From positions 5,208,001 through 5,272,000 of the forward strand of contig CP085827.1 in the NCBI GenBank assembly GCA_020809705.1: DNA of 64,000 nucleotides. Direction: 5' to 3'. This DNA comes from Calonectria ilicicola. Taxonomy: Eukaryota; Ascomycota; Sordariomycetes; Hypocreales; Nectriaceae. The notes below the pieces were generated by a model. The model saw only the letters and a program-made list of their open reading frames with translations. It was not told the origin of the DNA and did not search any database. This document shows, piece by piece, positions 1 to 11,318 of the stretch; positions within the stretch are counted from its first letter, which is position 1; the number at the start of each line of letters is the position of its first letter. The position numbers were made by a program, and so were the translations under genes.

Positions 1-1798
1 TGCAGCCAGCATGAGTGGAGTCATCCCCTCTAGGTCCCTTACGTCGACATCGGCACCGGCATCAATCAGTTGTTGCACCGCGTCTGTATGAAGAGATATC
101 ACTGCGACATGCAACGGCGCCGAACCAGTTACATCAAACTCATTGATGCCTGCCAGGTCAGTAAGATTCCCAATGGCTTCCCCTACCTTGGTACCATCGC
201 GGATTGCCTCGTGCAATCTCACAAGTTCATTTTGCATCTCCGGTTCATCATCCACATATGATGCAACCTTTAGTAAAAGATACTCCTGTCGATTGTTCAG
301 AGACGAATAACTCAACTTCTTATTCGCGCTATACCACACTCGCCTGTTGTACATCTGTCCTTAGTCAGTGCCCTCCGGTCGTAGGCCGGTTCTCCTTACC
401 TTGATACACGTGTCTGGGGCAGAATATCTGCCCACATCCGCAACAGTAGTTCTAGTACTTCATAACTCTCGCGCTTTATAACATCCTGTCATTTCATAGA
501 TTGACATTAGCGCTGTTTTTAGTATTCTTTTCGAAACATATTTTCTTACACTAAAGACATCCATGCCATTTTCCATTCGATCATCAGGATAGATAGAAAA
601 TCCGTGTTGGATGCAATTTTCCAAAACGTTTGCTGAGCTTCTTAGCCTCGTCCACAATATATCAGATAATGGTACTAGTCTGACAGGGCGCAAAGCTGCT
701 CGTGGCCCAGTCTCGGGATAAGACGCTTTCATAAATAGGACTTTGCTCCCGAGCCATATCGGAGGTTGGTAATCCACTAGCCATAAACTTTCCCTGTTGC
801 ATTTGCATCTCTTGTCTTGTTGATCCTGCCCAGGCCGCGAACAGTAGCTCACATCTAGTGATCCTATAAATTGTCTCACACACACCGGCGTCTGATAATG
901 TCGTGGCCTGGCATGGCAAGAACATCTGCAGCCTGTATCGCACATACGTCTTTTGGTTGGTTTCCTTTTCTTGTACAACATAATATTGCTTTCTGGAGCT
1001 GGTTTTGTGAACTCGCTGTTCCGGTAAGCTCCGGAAACAGAGTCTTGATCATCAAGACTTGTTGGTTTAATTTCATCTGAACCTTCACTTTGAGCGTGAT
1101 CTGTATCGGATAATTCGGAAATTCCATGTGATTCGGACAGCGTAACGTTTGGTGGAGGATTGGAGTTGAGTAGATCCACCCTAGAATGTATAGTAGCCCG
1201 GATTCTAGACTCGTATTAGCAACCATATCAAACGAACCGGAACACTTGGTCACTCACTCATTATTTGTCATATTCTGCATCATAGCCATCAATTGGGCAG
1301 CTATCTCGACAGTATTGCTCTTCACATCGGTCATCTGCTCGAATATATGCCATTGGATGTCTTCTGAGAGCATCAATCTTGCATTCCGAGCACGTTGAAC
1401 GAGCTTCTCCATATTTCTGCTTCCAACAATCCATTTTCGCTTGCTTGCTTCACCTGTGATTGGATTTTCCACGGCGCCCTGGACTTTCTCTAGTTGGTTT
1501 AAAATTTCTTGCAATTCCTTGACAATAACAGGCACTCGAGTTTCTGCTAAAGACGATGAATTAATATTATTCTGAGCACGTTTTACATAATTTTGGATGA
1601 ATCGCAACTATTTGGTAGTGTTAGGCTCTTGCGATAGCTGATATTACACCCCAAGCAATAAAGTGCATTACTTACTTCTTTCCGGAAAGCTTGGTAGTTT
1701 TCCGGGATTTCTGTGACATCACGGATAAATGATGCTCCGTCCGTTATAGCATCTAGAGCATCGGTGACGTTGCACAGAGATCCGAGTACACTGGTCAT
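1..1798 (-). CDS. Ankyrin-repeat protein, 3' end cut by the window edge
   Basis: Five exons read on the minus strand: 1676-1798, 1258-1607, 550-1180, 400-485 and 1-343. The introns (1608-1675, 1181-1257, 486-549, 344-399) all have GT-AG ends and keep frame. The N-terminal ~155 residues resemble the helical N-terminal regions of fungal STAND/ankyrin proteins (inference). A basic stretch KKRKPTKRR precedes a Cys/His cluster, CDTGCRCSCH, near residue 237, a motif I associate with a family of Fusarium-type ankyrin proteins. The last visible exon contains an ankyrin unit (HVAVISLHTDAVQQLIDAGADV, then GMTPLMLAA), and more repeats probably lie beyond base 1. The start was taken at 1798 because a helical segment follows directly; an in-frame ATG upstream (1909) would add 37 residues. 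Function unknown. It is divergent from the NLR at 3644 and may belong to the same defence-type locus. Confidence 0.6.
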
Positions 1799-3643
1799 GT
1801 TGAAGTGAAGCCTTCCGCGTAATTTGAAGTCGGGCGATGAATTGTATATTCGAAACAGAATTTTTATGTGAGAATAGCAGAGCGGGGGACGAAAAGACAT
1901 TTTATACATCTCTTCACGCTACTGGTATCGGAATTCAACCAATGGCTGGGACCTTCTGCTGACAAGCTGTGGTCAAGATGCCCATTCGCTCACTGAGAAT
2001 TCTCCAGAAAAAGGACCAACCAGACCACGGGGCAGCCCACCGGCAATGAGTACCTGCATTTTATGTGCTACATTCGATCTGAATTTTATTTTCTGTAGTG
2101 AGTACAGTGGCTTCTCCGTCTATCCGGCGTTAGGCAGCAACATGACACAAGGCAACGGGCGAACTCTTATTTTTGAGATTGCTGCGTACTTTTACTGATT
2201 GCCACGAGATGGCCCCATATCTTCGAATCTTTATTGATCCATTTCTAGACGCTTAGTTCCTTGATTGAAACGATAATTTCGATTGCAGAACTTGACTCCC
2301 AAAGCAATTCGCTCTTAGCGCCCATGATGAACTGCGTAGCTTAGAATTTAAAAGTTTTTGACAGGTCTCCCTTAATATTGAGACACAAGGTTCAGTATTA
2401 CTCACGCATGGTCTGAATCCTATAATTCACTCTATACTAATTGTGGGATTAGCAAATGGTGCTGATTTTGCTCGCTCACCTTGATCCATAATTGCTTGTA
2501 TCCATAAACTCTCCACTACCTGTTTTGCAAGCGTGTTGACGAGTGGCATCTGTTTGCTGCCATAACGATTAGAAAAATCTTCACACACATGCCAACACTC
2601 TCGTATTCTATTTGTTATACCACATGTTTATCCGATCCCGTGCAACATACAGTGCAAGCAACTTGTTAGAGTTTGCACAAGACTCATGTTCACAGAGACA
2701 CTGGTTGAAAGCATTTCTGGAAGTGGCTTGATCATGTTAAGAAAGAAGAGCCCTTGTATTTCACAAGTGAATTTCCTTTTATTTATTATGACATGTCACA
2801 ACCTGACAAGATGACTAGTACCGATGGTAATAGAGCAAGTTATCATACTTTGAGCGTCGATATGTCCCTATTAACTGCTCAGTTTTGGTTTCTGGTGAAT
2901 TAAAATGGCGCAGACTAGTTTGCATGCGATAAATGTTTGCATGGGCGCGGGGTGAGGGCCATCATGCTGTTGAGCAAACGATGTCCTTGTCTCTAGAGAG
3001 TTGCTCCCCCAACACACATACCCAAGAGCACAAGCTCATTACAATCCACTCCTTTGTTTCGATGAATTCTGTTTGTTCACTTGGATATTTATTTATATAA
3101 TGCTTCTTTTTATAAGCCAGAGAATCCTGAAGGGCTAAAGTAAGCCCATCAAAGTAGCTTTGAAGGGTAATTGCTCTACCATGAAGGAAGCAGCAGATCT
3201 TGAAGCGCTCTCAAAACAACACCCCCAACTCCAACAATGATAATAATGATATAGCTGAAACTTTGGCCATCTTAGATGATGATGAGGGGGTTGGCGCTTG
3301 CAAACACATCAGGAGTTGATTGCTGTTCGGCTCACTCTTGTTTCCCATTACATGGATATTTGTCATCCTCAACAATAATTACAACAAAGCCCCTAGACTG
3401 CTGTTTGATGCTGTATGCAAACATCCTAACACTCCACATCCCATCTTTGCGTGACCAGTTACAGTTTGAACTGAGGTTCAGTGGAGATATAAAAAGGCAT
3501 GGTGTGCCAGACATGACCTCCTCTGACATTTTCCCATCGTCAATACTTCATCTCAATTGCTTCGACCTTGAGTATTCTCGCTATTGCCAATCTCGCATTT
3601 CATCCATTGTCATATCCTTCTCCGCCAAGACATTCATTTGGCC
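1799..3643. other. Intergenic region between divergent ankyrin and NLR genes
   Basis: No convincing coding sequence on either strand. The reading frames here lack family resemblance, and the one at 3276-3782 overlaps the NLR start in another frame. The region is more AT-rich than the rest of the left end. A TATA-like element lies at 3488-3497. It probably contains both divergent promoters. Confidence 0.5.
3488..3497 (+). promoter_or_regulatory. TATA-like box upstream of the NACHT NLR
   Basis: The sequence TATAAAAAGG lies about 150 bp before the ATG at 3644, a plausible core-promoter position for a fungal gene. No transcription start can be read from sequence alone. Confidence 0.4.
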
Positions 3644-6600
3644 ATGTCAGACCCTCGAGAGTACACAGTCGGTTGGATCTGTGCTATCACTACCGAGTTT
3701 GTCGCTGCGCAAGCTTTCTTCGACGAAGAGCACGAATGTCCCGAACGAGTCTCTCAGAACGATGACAACAACTATGCTTTAGGCAGGATCGGAAAGCATA
3801 AGGTTGTCGTAGCCGTCCTGCCTGATGGAGAGTACGGGACTGCCTCTGCTGCAGCTGTCGCAAGAGACATGCTGCATAGCTTCCCTAACATCCGAATTGG
3901 ACTGATGGTCGGTATTGGCGGCGGTGCACCAACTAAGAAGCGCGATATACGACTCGGCGATGTCGTTGTCAGCAGTCCCACCGATGACAAGGGCGGCGTG
4001 TTTCAATACGACTTTGGCAAGACTATTCAGGATCAGTCCTTTCAGCAAAAAGGCTTGTTGAACCAACCACCTCGAGTGCTGCGGACAGCAGTCAGCGGAC
4101 TCAAAGCTCAGTACGAGGCGAAAGGCCACCATCTCAATGACAATATCGACACGGCATTGAAAAATATCAACAAGCGGAAAAAGTACGTGCGCCCGCCTAT
4201 CACCGCTGATCGGCTATACCAATCCGACTTTGTACATGATCCAACCCGACCTACATGCTGTGGTGAGACTGGTGGCGATGATGTCTCCCACTTGAAACCA
4301 CGGGTGACGGAGAGGGACGAGGAAGAGTACGACCCGCCGATTCACTATGGTTTAATTGCCAGCTCGAATCAATTGATGAAGGATGCACAAATTCGGGATA
4401 AGCTTGCGGCTGAGCGTGGAATTCTTTGCTTCGAAATGGAAGCAGCTGGCTTGATGAATCACTTTCCGTGTCTAGTGATCCGTGGCATTTGTGATTATTC
4501 TGATTCGCACAAGAACAAAGAGTGGCAAGGCTTTGCAGCCATGATGGCGGCAGCATATGCCAAAGACCTTCTGCTTCAGATCCGGCAGAGCGATGTTGAG
4601 GCACAGAGTCAGATTAGCGAAAAACTTGATTTGAGTTAGTTTTACTATTTGACTCGAGAAGCAGAATCTAACTGAAGAGTAGTAAGTCAAGATATTGAGA
4701 CCATCCGCGGCGATGCATGTGAGACCCGAGCTATGATCGAAGCCAGAGATTCAAAACGTCGCCTTCGCGAAATCGAGCGCTGGCTCTCTCCACCTAATCC
4801 GTTTGTAAATGCCAACCATGCCAAGAAGAATCGGCACCAGGGAACCGGTGTGTGGTTTCTAGAAAGCCAAGCTTTCAAAGATTGGTATTCAGGCTCGAAA
4901 AGACATATTTGGCTACATGGATTAGCAGGCAGCGGTAAAACTGTCCTCAGCACGACCATTCTTGATCGTCTGGACCACCTTGTAGAAACCGACAACCACA
5001 TCATCCTCAGATTTTTCTTCGACTTTCGAAACGCAACAAAGCAAACACTGGATTGCATGCTGCGGTCGCTTGCTCATCAGCTTTACGTCAGTGGGATTCA
5101 TACTGCAGAGCACCTTGATAGCGCATTTCAAGAGGGCCGATCCGGTCAGCTGAGCCCACAATTGAGACGCTCTTGGACGTTGTATCTAAAATGCTCACAA
5201 GTCAACAACGAGTATTTATTGTTTTAGACGCACTAGATGAATCAACAACAAGAGATGAGCTTCTCGGCTGGATAAAGGGGGTGCAATCCAGTACCGAGCT
5301 GAACAATGTCCAATTGATGCACACCAGTCGACCAGAGGCTGAGTTTATCGCCTCGCTTCCTCTTCTACTTGGCGAAGAGAACTGCCTGGAGCTTAACAAG
5401 GAAGCGATAAATGTTGATATTCGCTCGTATGTTGAGGCAAGGCTGAAACAGGATGACAAGCTTGTTCGCAAAAAGATGCCCAAGGATCTCCGCCAACAAA
5501 TTCGGGATACAGTTGGAGGCGGGGCTGACGGGATGTAAGTTCTTCGCACGTTGTTGAAATTTATTTACGGCCCTAACTTGTATTGTAGGTTCAGATGGGC
5601 GGCATGCCAAATGGATAGCCTTGCTAATTGCCCCAGTCCTAAGGCGGTCAGAGCAGCCCTCGCTCAGTTGCCCAAGGATTTGACTGAAACGTATGAGCGG
5701 ATGCTGAGTAACATACCGAGAGATCTCAAAGGAAACGCTATACGTGTCTTGCAGTTTCTAGTCCACTGTGAACAAGCGTTAACGCTGTCGGAGGTAGTAG
5801 ATATTATTGCTACGGAAGTGGAAGAGGAGCCACGAGGCTTTGATATCTACGGCAGAGTCTTCAGTCAAGATGAAGTATTACGACACTGCCCTGGTCTGGT
5901 ATCAGTTGTTGATGTCATTACCTACGAAGGCAGCAAGCAGCAACTACATCTTGCTCACTTCTCTGTCAAAGAGTTTCTTCTGAAGAAAGACGCATTTAGT
6001 CTCAAAGGCTCTGCTATTGTGATGACAAAAACTTGTTTGGCGTATCTGGCAAGCATCAATGACAGACATAGTAAAACCAACAAGTGATTTCCCATGGCAG
6101 AACACGCGGCAGCTTTTTGGATGGGCTATGCTTTTATGGCAGAAGAGCCTGAAGATGTTATTCAAGAAGCTGTCAAGTTCTTGCTAGAAGAAACGACTTT
6201 TCGACGGTGGGGCCGTTTATACGAACCAGCCGAGGATTGGGGTCGCATGACGAGGGCCAATATGTCCAATAGACTCTACTATGCCGCTTACCATAATCTC
6301 AAGGCGATTGTAAAAGCTCTTTTACCCCACGTGGCCGATCTCGATGCCGGAGGCGGTCTTGGCGGGAACGCTCTCCAAATCGCCTCAGCAAAGGGCCATA
6401 AAGATATCGTGCAGCAACTACTAGAAGTGGGTGCCGATGTTAATGCGGGGGGCGTTGAAACAGGCAAGCCTCTCATGCTCGCATCCTTATACGGCTATGA
6501 AGATGTCGTGCAACAATTATTAGAAGCAGGTGCTGATGTTAATTTATATCATAGGGAAGACGGTTCTGCTCTCCAAGCTGCATCAGCGGGGGGACATAAA

Positions 6601-6846
6601 GGTGTTGTACAGAAACTCCTAAAAGCTGGAGTTGATGTTGATGCGAGGGCTGATCTACTTCCCGCCCCCATCCATCTCGCATTCCTTTTGGGCCGCGAAG
6701 ATATTGCACAACTACTGCTGGAAGCGGGTGCTGATGTTAATGCACGAGATACTGAATTGGGCACCCTTGTTTGTGAGGCGACCACTGGAAAAGATTGGGC
6801 AGAAGTTGAGGAAAAGATACGCCAGCGATACGCAGGGAGATGTTAA
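3644..6846 (+). pseudogene. PNP_UDP-NACHT-ankyrin NLR, apparently disrupted
   Basis: The order is typical of fungal NOD-like receptors. Residues 1-330 form a purine-nucleoside-phosphorylase-like effector domain ([50 protein letters not shown]). A NACHT ATPase follows with Walker A GLAGSGKT and Walker B VFIVLDALDES, then a winged-helix-like region and about five ankyrin units ending at 6846. Introns 4635-4682 and 5535-5588 join frames cleanly. Two lesions remain. Between about 5135 and 5165 the reading frame shifts while conserved sequence continues on both sides. At 6085-6087 an in-frame TGA separates ...SKTNK from FPMAEHAAAFWMGYA, a linker I recall as conserved in homologs. Unspliced translation stops at 5227, giving 511 residues (PNP plus Walker A only). 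An intron 5087-5154 (GTCAGT...GAG) could restore frame but would delete family-like residues. A GT-AG stretch 6071-6100 is only 30 bp, too short for a normal intron. Assembly error is possible. Confidence 0.7.
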
Positions 6847-7279
6847 AGGAAGAAGCTCGTCAGCCCATGCCATAATGACCATTGTATTAGTATTAGATCT
6901 TACCTAGATTATGGATGTTGAGAGAAGCAGTGCATCCAGCCTCCCTCGGCTTTGGGTGTTAGAAGAGCTTGTTGCTTCGTTTGTTGAGTTGAAATAGCGC
7001 TTCAGCTACTTATGATCAAATCGCCAAATAATTGCCTTGAGCAAGACTGGGTCGTGGCCGCATGATCCTTGTCAGATCCTATTGGGATCATGTGGAGGGT
7101 AAATAGAAACTTGTTTATTCTTAGTCGTCTACAATAGACCGATCCTCGGTTACTACCGAATCATAATGGGTTTGTTCACACATTTTAGCTTCATGTGCCA
7201 TCTCGCGATATATTCGCCTCAGCGCCTTATTCCGCCCATGATCAAAAACCCCGACAAGGCTGCAGATTCTATAATTCTC
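6847..7279. other. Short convergent intergenic region
   Basis: Lies between the 3' ends of the NLR and Med8. I see no gene, repeat or RNA. It presumably holds both 3' untranslated regions and polyadenylation signals. Confidence 0.5.
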
Positions 7280-8092
7280 TCATGCTCCAATTCCCTGCAT
7301 CGACTCAGGAGGGATATTAACACCTTCTAAACCTCTCTTTGTTCCAACCTTGCGCTCGTACTCGACATTCCTGGGCACTTCAAAATCGCCTCGAGCGGCA
7401 AACCACAACATCGTCTCAGGTTCGGGACCCTGGGCCGCCCGTGCAGCCGCTGAATCTTCACCCTCCCCGCCAGCATTTCCCTCCTCGTAATCTTCCTCCT
7501 CGTCTTCATCCTCCACGTCGCGACGTAGTCCGGTCCGGACATTGTCGATGCCGACGGCCCGCTCATCAGCAGTGTACGGGTCGTTGGCCTCGTCTCGGAC
7601 GTATGTAGCGATGCGGCCGTGCGTCCATTGGCGAAGCTCATGCCAAATATCTTGTAAACCCTCAATGCCGGCCGGGGTAGCCAGGTGGGCGGTTTCACGT
7701 CCCTCGGCGACGAGCTCTTCGACATCGGGCTCGAGCTTCTTACGTAGAAGCTGGGTCAGAACACCCTCCTGGGTGCGTCCGGGGTAGTTGGTCGAGGGGT
7801 GGATGGACATGCGACTAAAGATGTCGGCGTTTTCGTTGAGACTCTCGAGGACGGTTTGGAGGTTGCGCTGGAGAATCTGGGCCGAGGCTTGGAGAGAGGA
7901 TCTGCAGATGCGCTCATGGGTCAGTCAAGAATTGAGGGGCACAGAGAACGGGTAGCCGCACGGTGGGGGTAATGGGTTGCTCTTGATGAGGTCCATCTTT
8001 AAACTCTGGATACTACTAGACAGCTGCGCCAGCCTGCCGAGCGTGTGCTCAAGGGCCTTGAGCTCATCGTCATCCAGCCCCAGCGTAGCCAT
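7280..8092 (-). CDS. MED8: Mediator complex subunit 8
   Basis: Two exons, 7962-8092 and 7280-7901, give 250 residues; the 60-bp intron 7902-7961 has a CTGAC branch-like motif. The N-terminus MATLGLDDDELKALEHT, then LAQLSSSIQSLK and the junction NPLPPP|SSLQASAQILQRN, match the signature of fungal Med8, where this segment forms the helical Mediator head contact with Med18/Med20 and the TBP-facing surface. The C-terminal third is acidic and low-complexity (DEDEEEDYEEG), then WFAARGDFEVPRNVEYERK. The start at 8092 was preferred over an in-frame ATG at 8122 because it matches the usual family N-terminus. Nuclear coactivator bridging activators and RNA polymerase II. It is convergent with the NLR pseudogene. 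Confidence 0.87.
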
Positions 8093-9849
8093 GATGACGC
8101 AACGCGACGCGCCAAGCGTCAATCAGATGTCCTCCGGTCGGCGCGCAATGAGCCCAAGATATCTAGGCAGCTCTTCCGAGTCGGCGCGCGTAGCAGGCGT
8201 GTGAGCTCGTCGTTGTGAACTTGAAGTCGCTTTCGAAAAGTTATCGTGATGTTGAACAAAAGCGCGGGGCGTGTGGACCAAGCTTCAAAAATCATACTGT
8301 GTGCTTATATACTTAACACTGTATCGTGTCGTCATAACTGTGTATGAATGAATTGAACAGACTTCAAATTTAGGCAATTCAGCTGTCGAATAGTAAGTTT
8401 TTGAGTATTTTATCTTAATTCGCTATGCTTGAATACTTGGATGCATCTTTCGTTTGTCATGGCTGCAAACCGACGCATCATGACCAAGACAACATGTCCC
8501 ATGATGAGTAAAACTGTATGGGGATAGTTTGAAACTTGGTGTGGGTGAGAAGAGCCCGAAAAGAATCGAAACAAGTAAATTATATCGTAATACATATCTC
8601 TAAAATTGCCATTCAATGCGTTTAAATCCACTTATAGTTTTGATTCTTTAGATTCCGGGGGATGATAATTCTGCTATTCATGGTCAAGTTTTACACACTT
8701 CACCGAGATCCGACAACTTCACACGATCTAGATTCGCCACTTGTTCCTCACTCTCATCTTCTGCTCACTATCATCACTCACTTACCCCTCTTTCAGGTAA
8801 AAGCAGGCGGCCAAAGGCATGATGCATATGCGCCGCTATATTAACGAAGACTGCTTCACAATAAAAGAATTCAGTCGCGAGAGATCTGCCAGTAAAAGTT
8901 CATGACAATGTTTCTTCTACGAGGTGCATCCCTATCGCGGCCCTGTCTCGAAACGTAGCACAGCCAAAATTTGAACTTTTCCCAATGATTTTTGCGATCT
9001 ACTATTGAGGTATTATGAGAATATCTCCGGATATTATCACGAGCGGGTTACTCAGACTCGGGGGTTGGTCGCTGACTAAAACATCCACTTTATCTCAATC
9101 AGCTCGGCTATAGAGATACCAATGGTACCTTATACACGGCAAGAGGATGCCTAACGTGATTGATAATACTATTGAACTTCTCAAATGTGGTAAGGTCCGA
9201 GGTTCCACGATCAAGGTCAAAGCCGGTACAAAGGAGTGGTTCCGAAAAAACAGACTAGGATACCCCGCAATTGAGGCAATTGGGACGATGATGCAATCCG
9301 TATTCACCGGGGAATGAGGAATTAAGACGAAAATCACCAGCATATAGATGGAGCTTAGTTTCAGCTGGCCGTGTTGGGTGCGGGTGCGTCTTGCAGATGG
9401 TAACTCCATCGGGAATGGATCCGGGAGGAGGACATGTGACAACGCCCCATATCAGGATGAACTCGCATCGAGAAGGGGAACATGGCATAGGGCCTCAAGC
9501 AAGGCCGGCAGGCTACTGCTACTGCAACCCATCCATACATCCATCCATCTTCTGGTTTATGTGCAGACCCGGGTGTTTGCATTTCTTAGCGTCCCCCCCC
9601 CCTTCGACGAGCTATAATTGCGTGCTCACTCACACCACGCTATCTATCCATCTTCAAGCCAATTGATTGATAAACCTCCTTGGCAGCTCACTCCAGGCAA
9701 GGGTTCACCAGCTAACCTAGCCCGCCATCCCCAGAAGCCGCATAGCCTCCTTCCCCCTAACAAAGAGGATTGCGTTTTTGTGGGTGAAATTCTCCGATGG
9801 GATACGGTGCCTGGGCCTAAGCATGCGCACTGTCATAGCGTCTGCAGGC

Positions 9850-9851
<2 letters not shown>

Positions 9852-9881
<30 letters not shown>
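9852..9881. repeat. (TG)15 microsatellite
   Basis: An uninterrupted TG dinucleotide run of about 30 bp, flanked by GGCAC and CGGCGGG. A likely length-polymorphic marker with Z-DNA potential; no role in a gene is visible. Confidence 0.95.
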
Positions 9882-9883
<2 letters not shown>

Positions 9884-9987
9884 GCGGGTGCGCCCCTTTA
9901 GCAAAGCTTCAGGAAAATTCCAGCATTTCGCCTCCCAATAAAGAGTTGGTGACAAGGTGGTAGCGGTGGAGATCAAGTCTCAGGTTT

Positions 9988-10003
9988 AAAAAAAAAAAAA
10001 AAA
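9988..10003. repeat. A16 homopolymer tract
   Basis: A 16-base poly-A run lies about 105 bp downstream of the TG microsatellite. No target-site duplication or retroposed sequence is evident around it, so I treat it as a simple repeat. Confidence 0.85.
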
Positions 10004-11318
10004 TTGGCCGTCTTCAAGGCACGCCCCCCCAAGCAACTTCGTTTTCTTGCATACGATCAACTCCCCGAACCGAACTCCCCGCCTGGAACCGCGAAAAACC
10101 AAACTGAGGCCCCCTCTCCACCTAAAAGATGGGCCAAAAAGGATCCCAATCCATCCATTCATTCTGTCTTGTTTGCCCACGGGCATCACATAGCCCCAGC
10201 CTCGCTAGAACAACTCTGAAGATCCCCTTCCCCCCTGCCCATAGCCTTTCTTTATCCGCTCACGCCCATCTCTACCGAAGAAAAAAAGGGTCCCCCCCAG
10301 ATCTCGGAAACAACACGTCACTATGCTCCTCCTCCCCTCTCTCCACCCCTTACAAACCCACCGTCGCCGCTGCACGCACACACACACACTCGCATATCTC
10401 ACACCCCATCCAGCACGCCCCTCCTTCTCTCCAACGACATTGACGCCAAAATCACACAATCGCTCGTCTTTTTTTTTTGAGTCAAAAGTAGGGCTTGCTT
10501 ACCAAAACGGCCGTGAACGCACGTCATGCCGATCAGGAATGTAAGTTTCCAGCATGTGCCATGCAAGAAAACGAGATCGGTCAGCGCTGGGAGCCGGACG
10601 GCCCGGCGCGATCGGCCGTCACTCCTCCCCCCTCTCACCACGCGCAAACAGCGAAAAATGAGGGAGAGAGAGAGGTGTGTGCTAGGACTGCGCCGATTGT
10701 CCGGACACCCGGGCGGCAGTCCAGCATCGGGCCCTGTCCCAGGTTGATTCCCCCGGGATTGTCTCCCTTTCTCACCGCTTGTTCTCCCCGAGAAACACCA
10801 TGGCCATCCTTGCAATGGTATTTTGAATACGCGTACTCTCATGGGTTCTCCTTCTTGTGATGACGACGACCATGATGAAAGATGGTCGAATCCCAGTTTC
10901 ACATATCGACTCTCGCCCGCAGACTCCCCGGTGACGACGACCGGTCCACGGGGAGTTGCCCGGACACCAAACATTAATTGTGGCTTCAACATCATACAAT
11001 GTAGTCGTAATCACTCGATGCAATGCGTTGCTCTCGTTGTAATCCATGTCATCATTCTCATTATTATCCAATTGCTAATCCCAACACACGCTTTTCGCAA
11101 ATCCCAACCCAAAGGCAAAGCTATGCGATTCAAACAACCCAGGAAACAATTGCGTTTCAACAGACCCCAGGCTATGCATCGCAAAAAATCCAATGGCAAA
11201 CATCAGTTCATACAGTCAACTTCCAAAGCGGAAGTCCCGCTCGTGACTCCAACACAATAAGCCCCTTTCCTGTCGAGGCGATCCGATCTAATCCAATCCC
11301 ACTCGTTCACCAGCGCAC

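Larger units (their letters stand above)
8093..11318. other. 3.2-kb gene-poor region with microsatellites
   Basis: Contains the Med8 promoter and the choline-sulfatase 3' flank. I find no gene. The small frames are in low-complexity, C/T-rich sequence with no family resemblance. It holds a (TG)15 microsatellite, an A16 tract and a short CA run near 10377-10389. Confidence 0.5.

Noticed and set aside
3276..3782. 168-residue plus-strand frame overlapping the NLR start
   Set aside because: Mostly promoter sequence, different frame from the clear PNP_UDP domain, and no family resemblance.
6071..6100. 30-bp GT-AG stretch that would remove the in-frame TGA as a mini-intron
   Set aside because: Far shorter than other introns in the window (45-150 bp) and lacking room for a branch point; kept only as an alternative under the pseudogene.
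10880..10920. GGTCGAATCCC resembling a tRNA B box
   Set aside because: No matching acceptor stem, A box or anticodon arm could be built around it.
10399..10995. 198-residue minus-strand frame in the GC-rich flank
   Set aside because: Biased composition, no homology I recognise, no introns or partners, and it lies in microsatellite-rich DNA.
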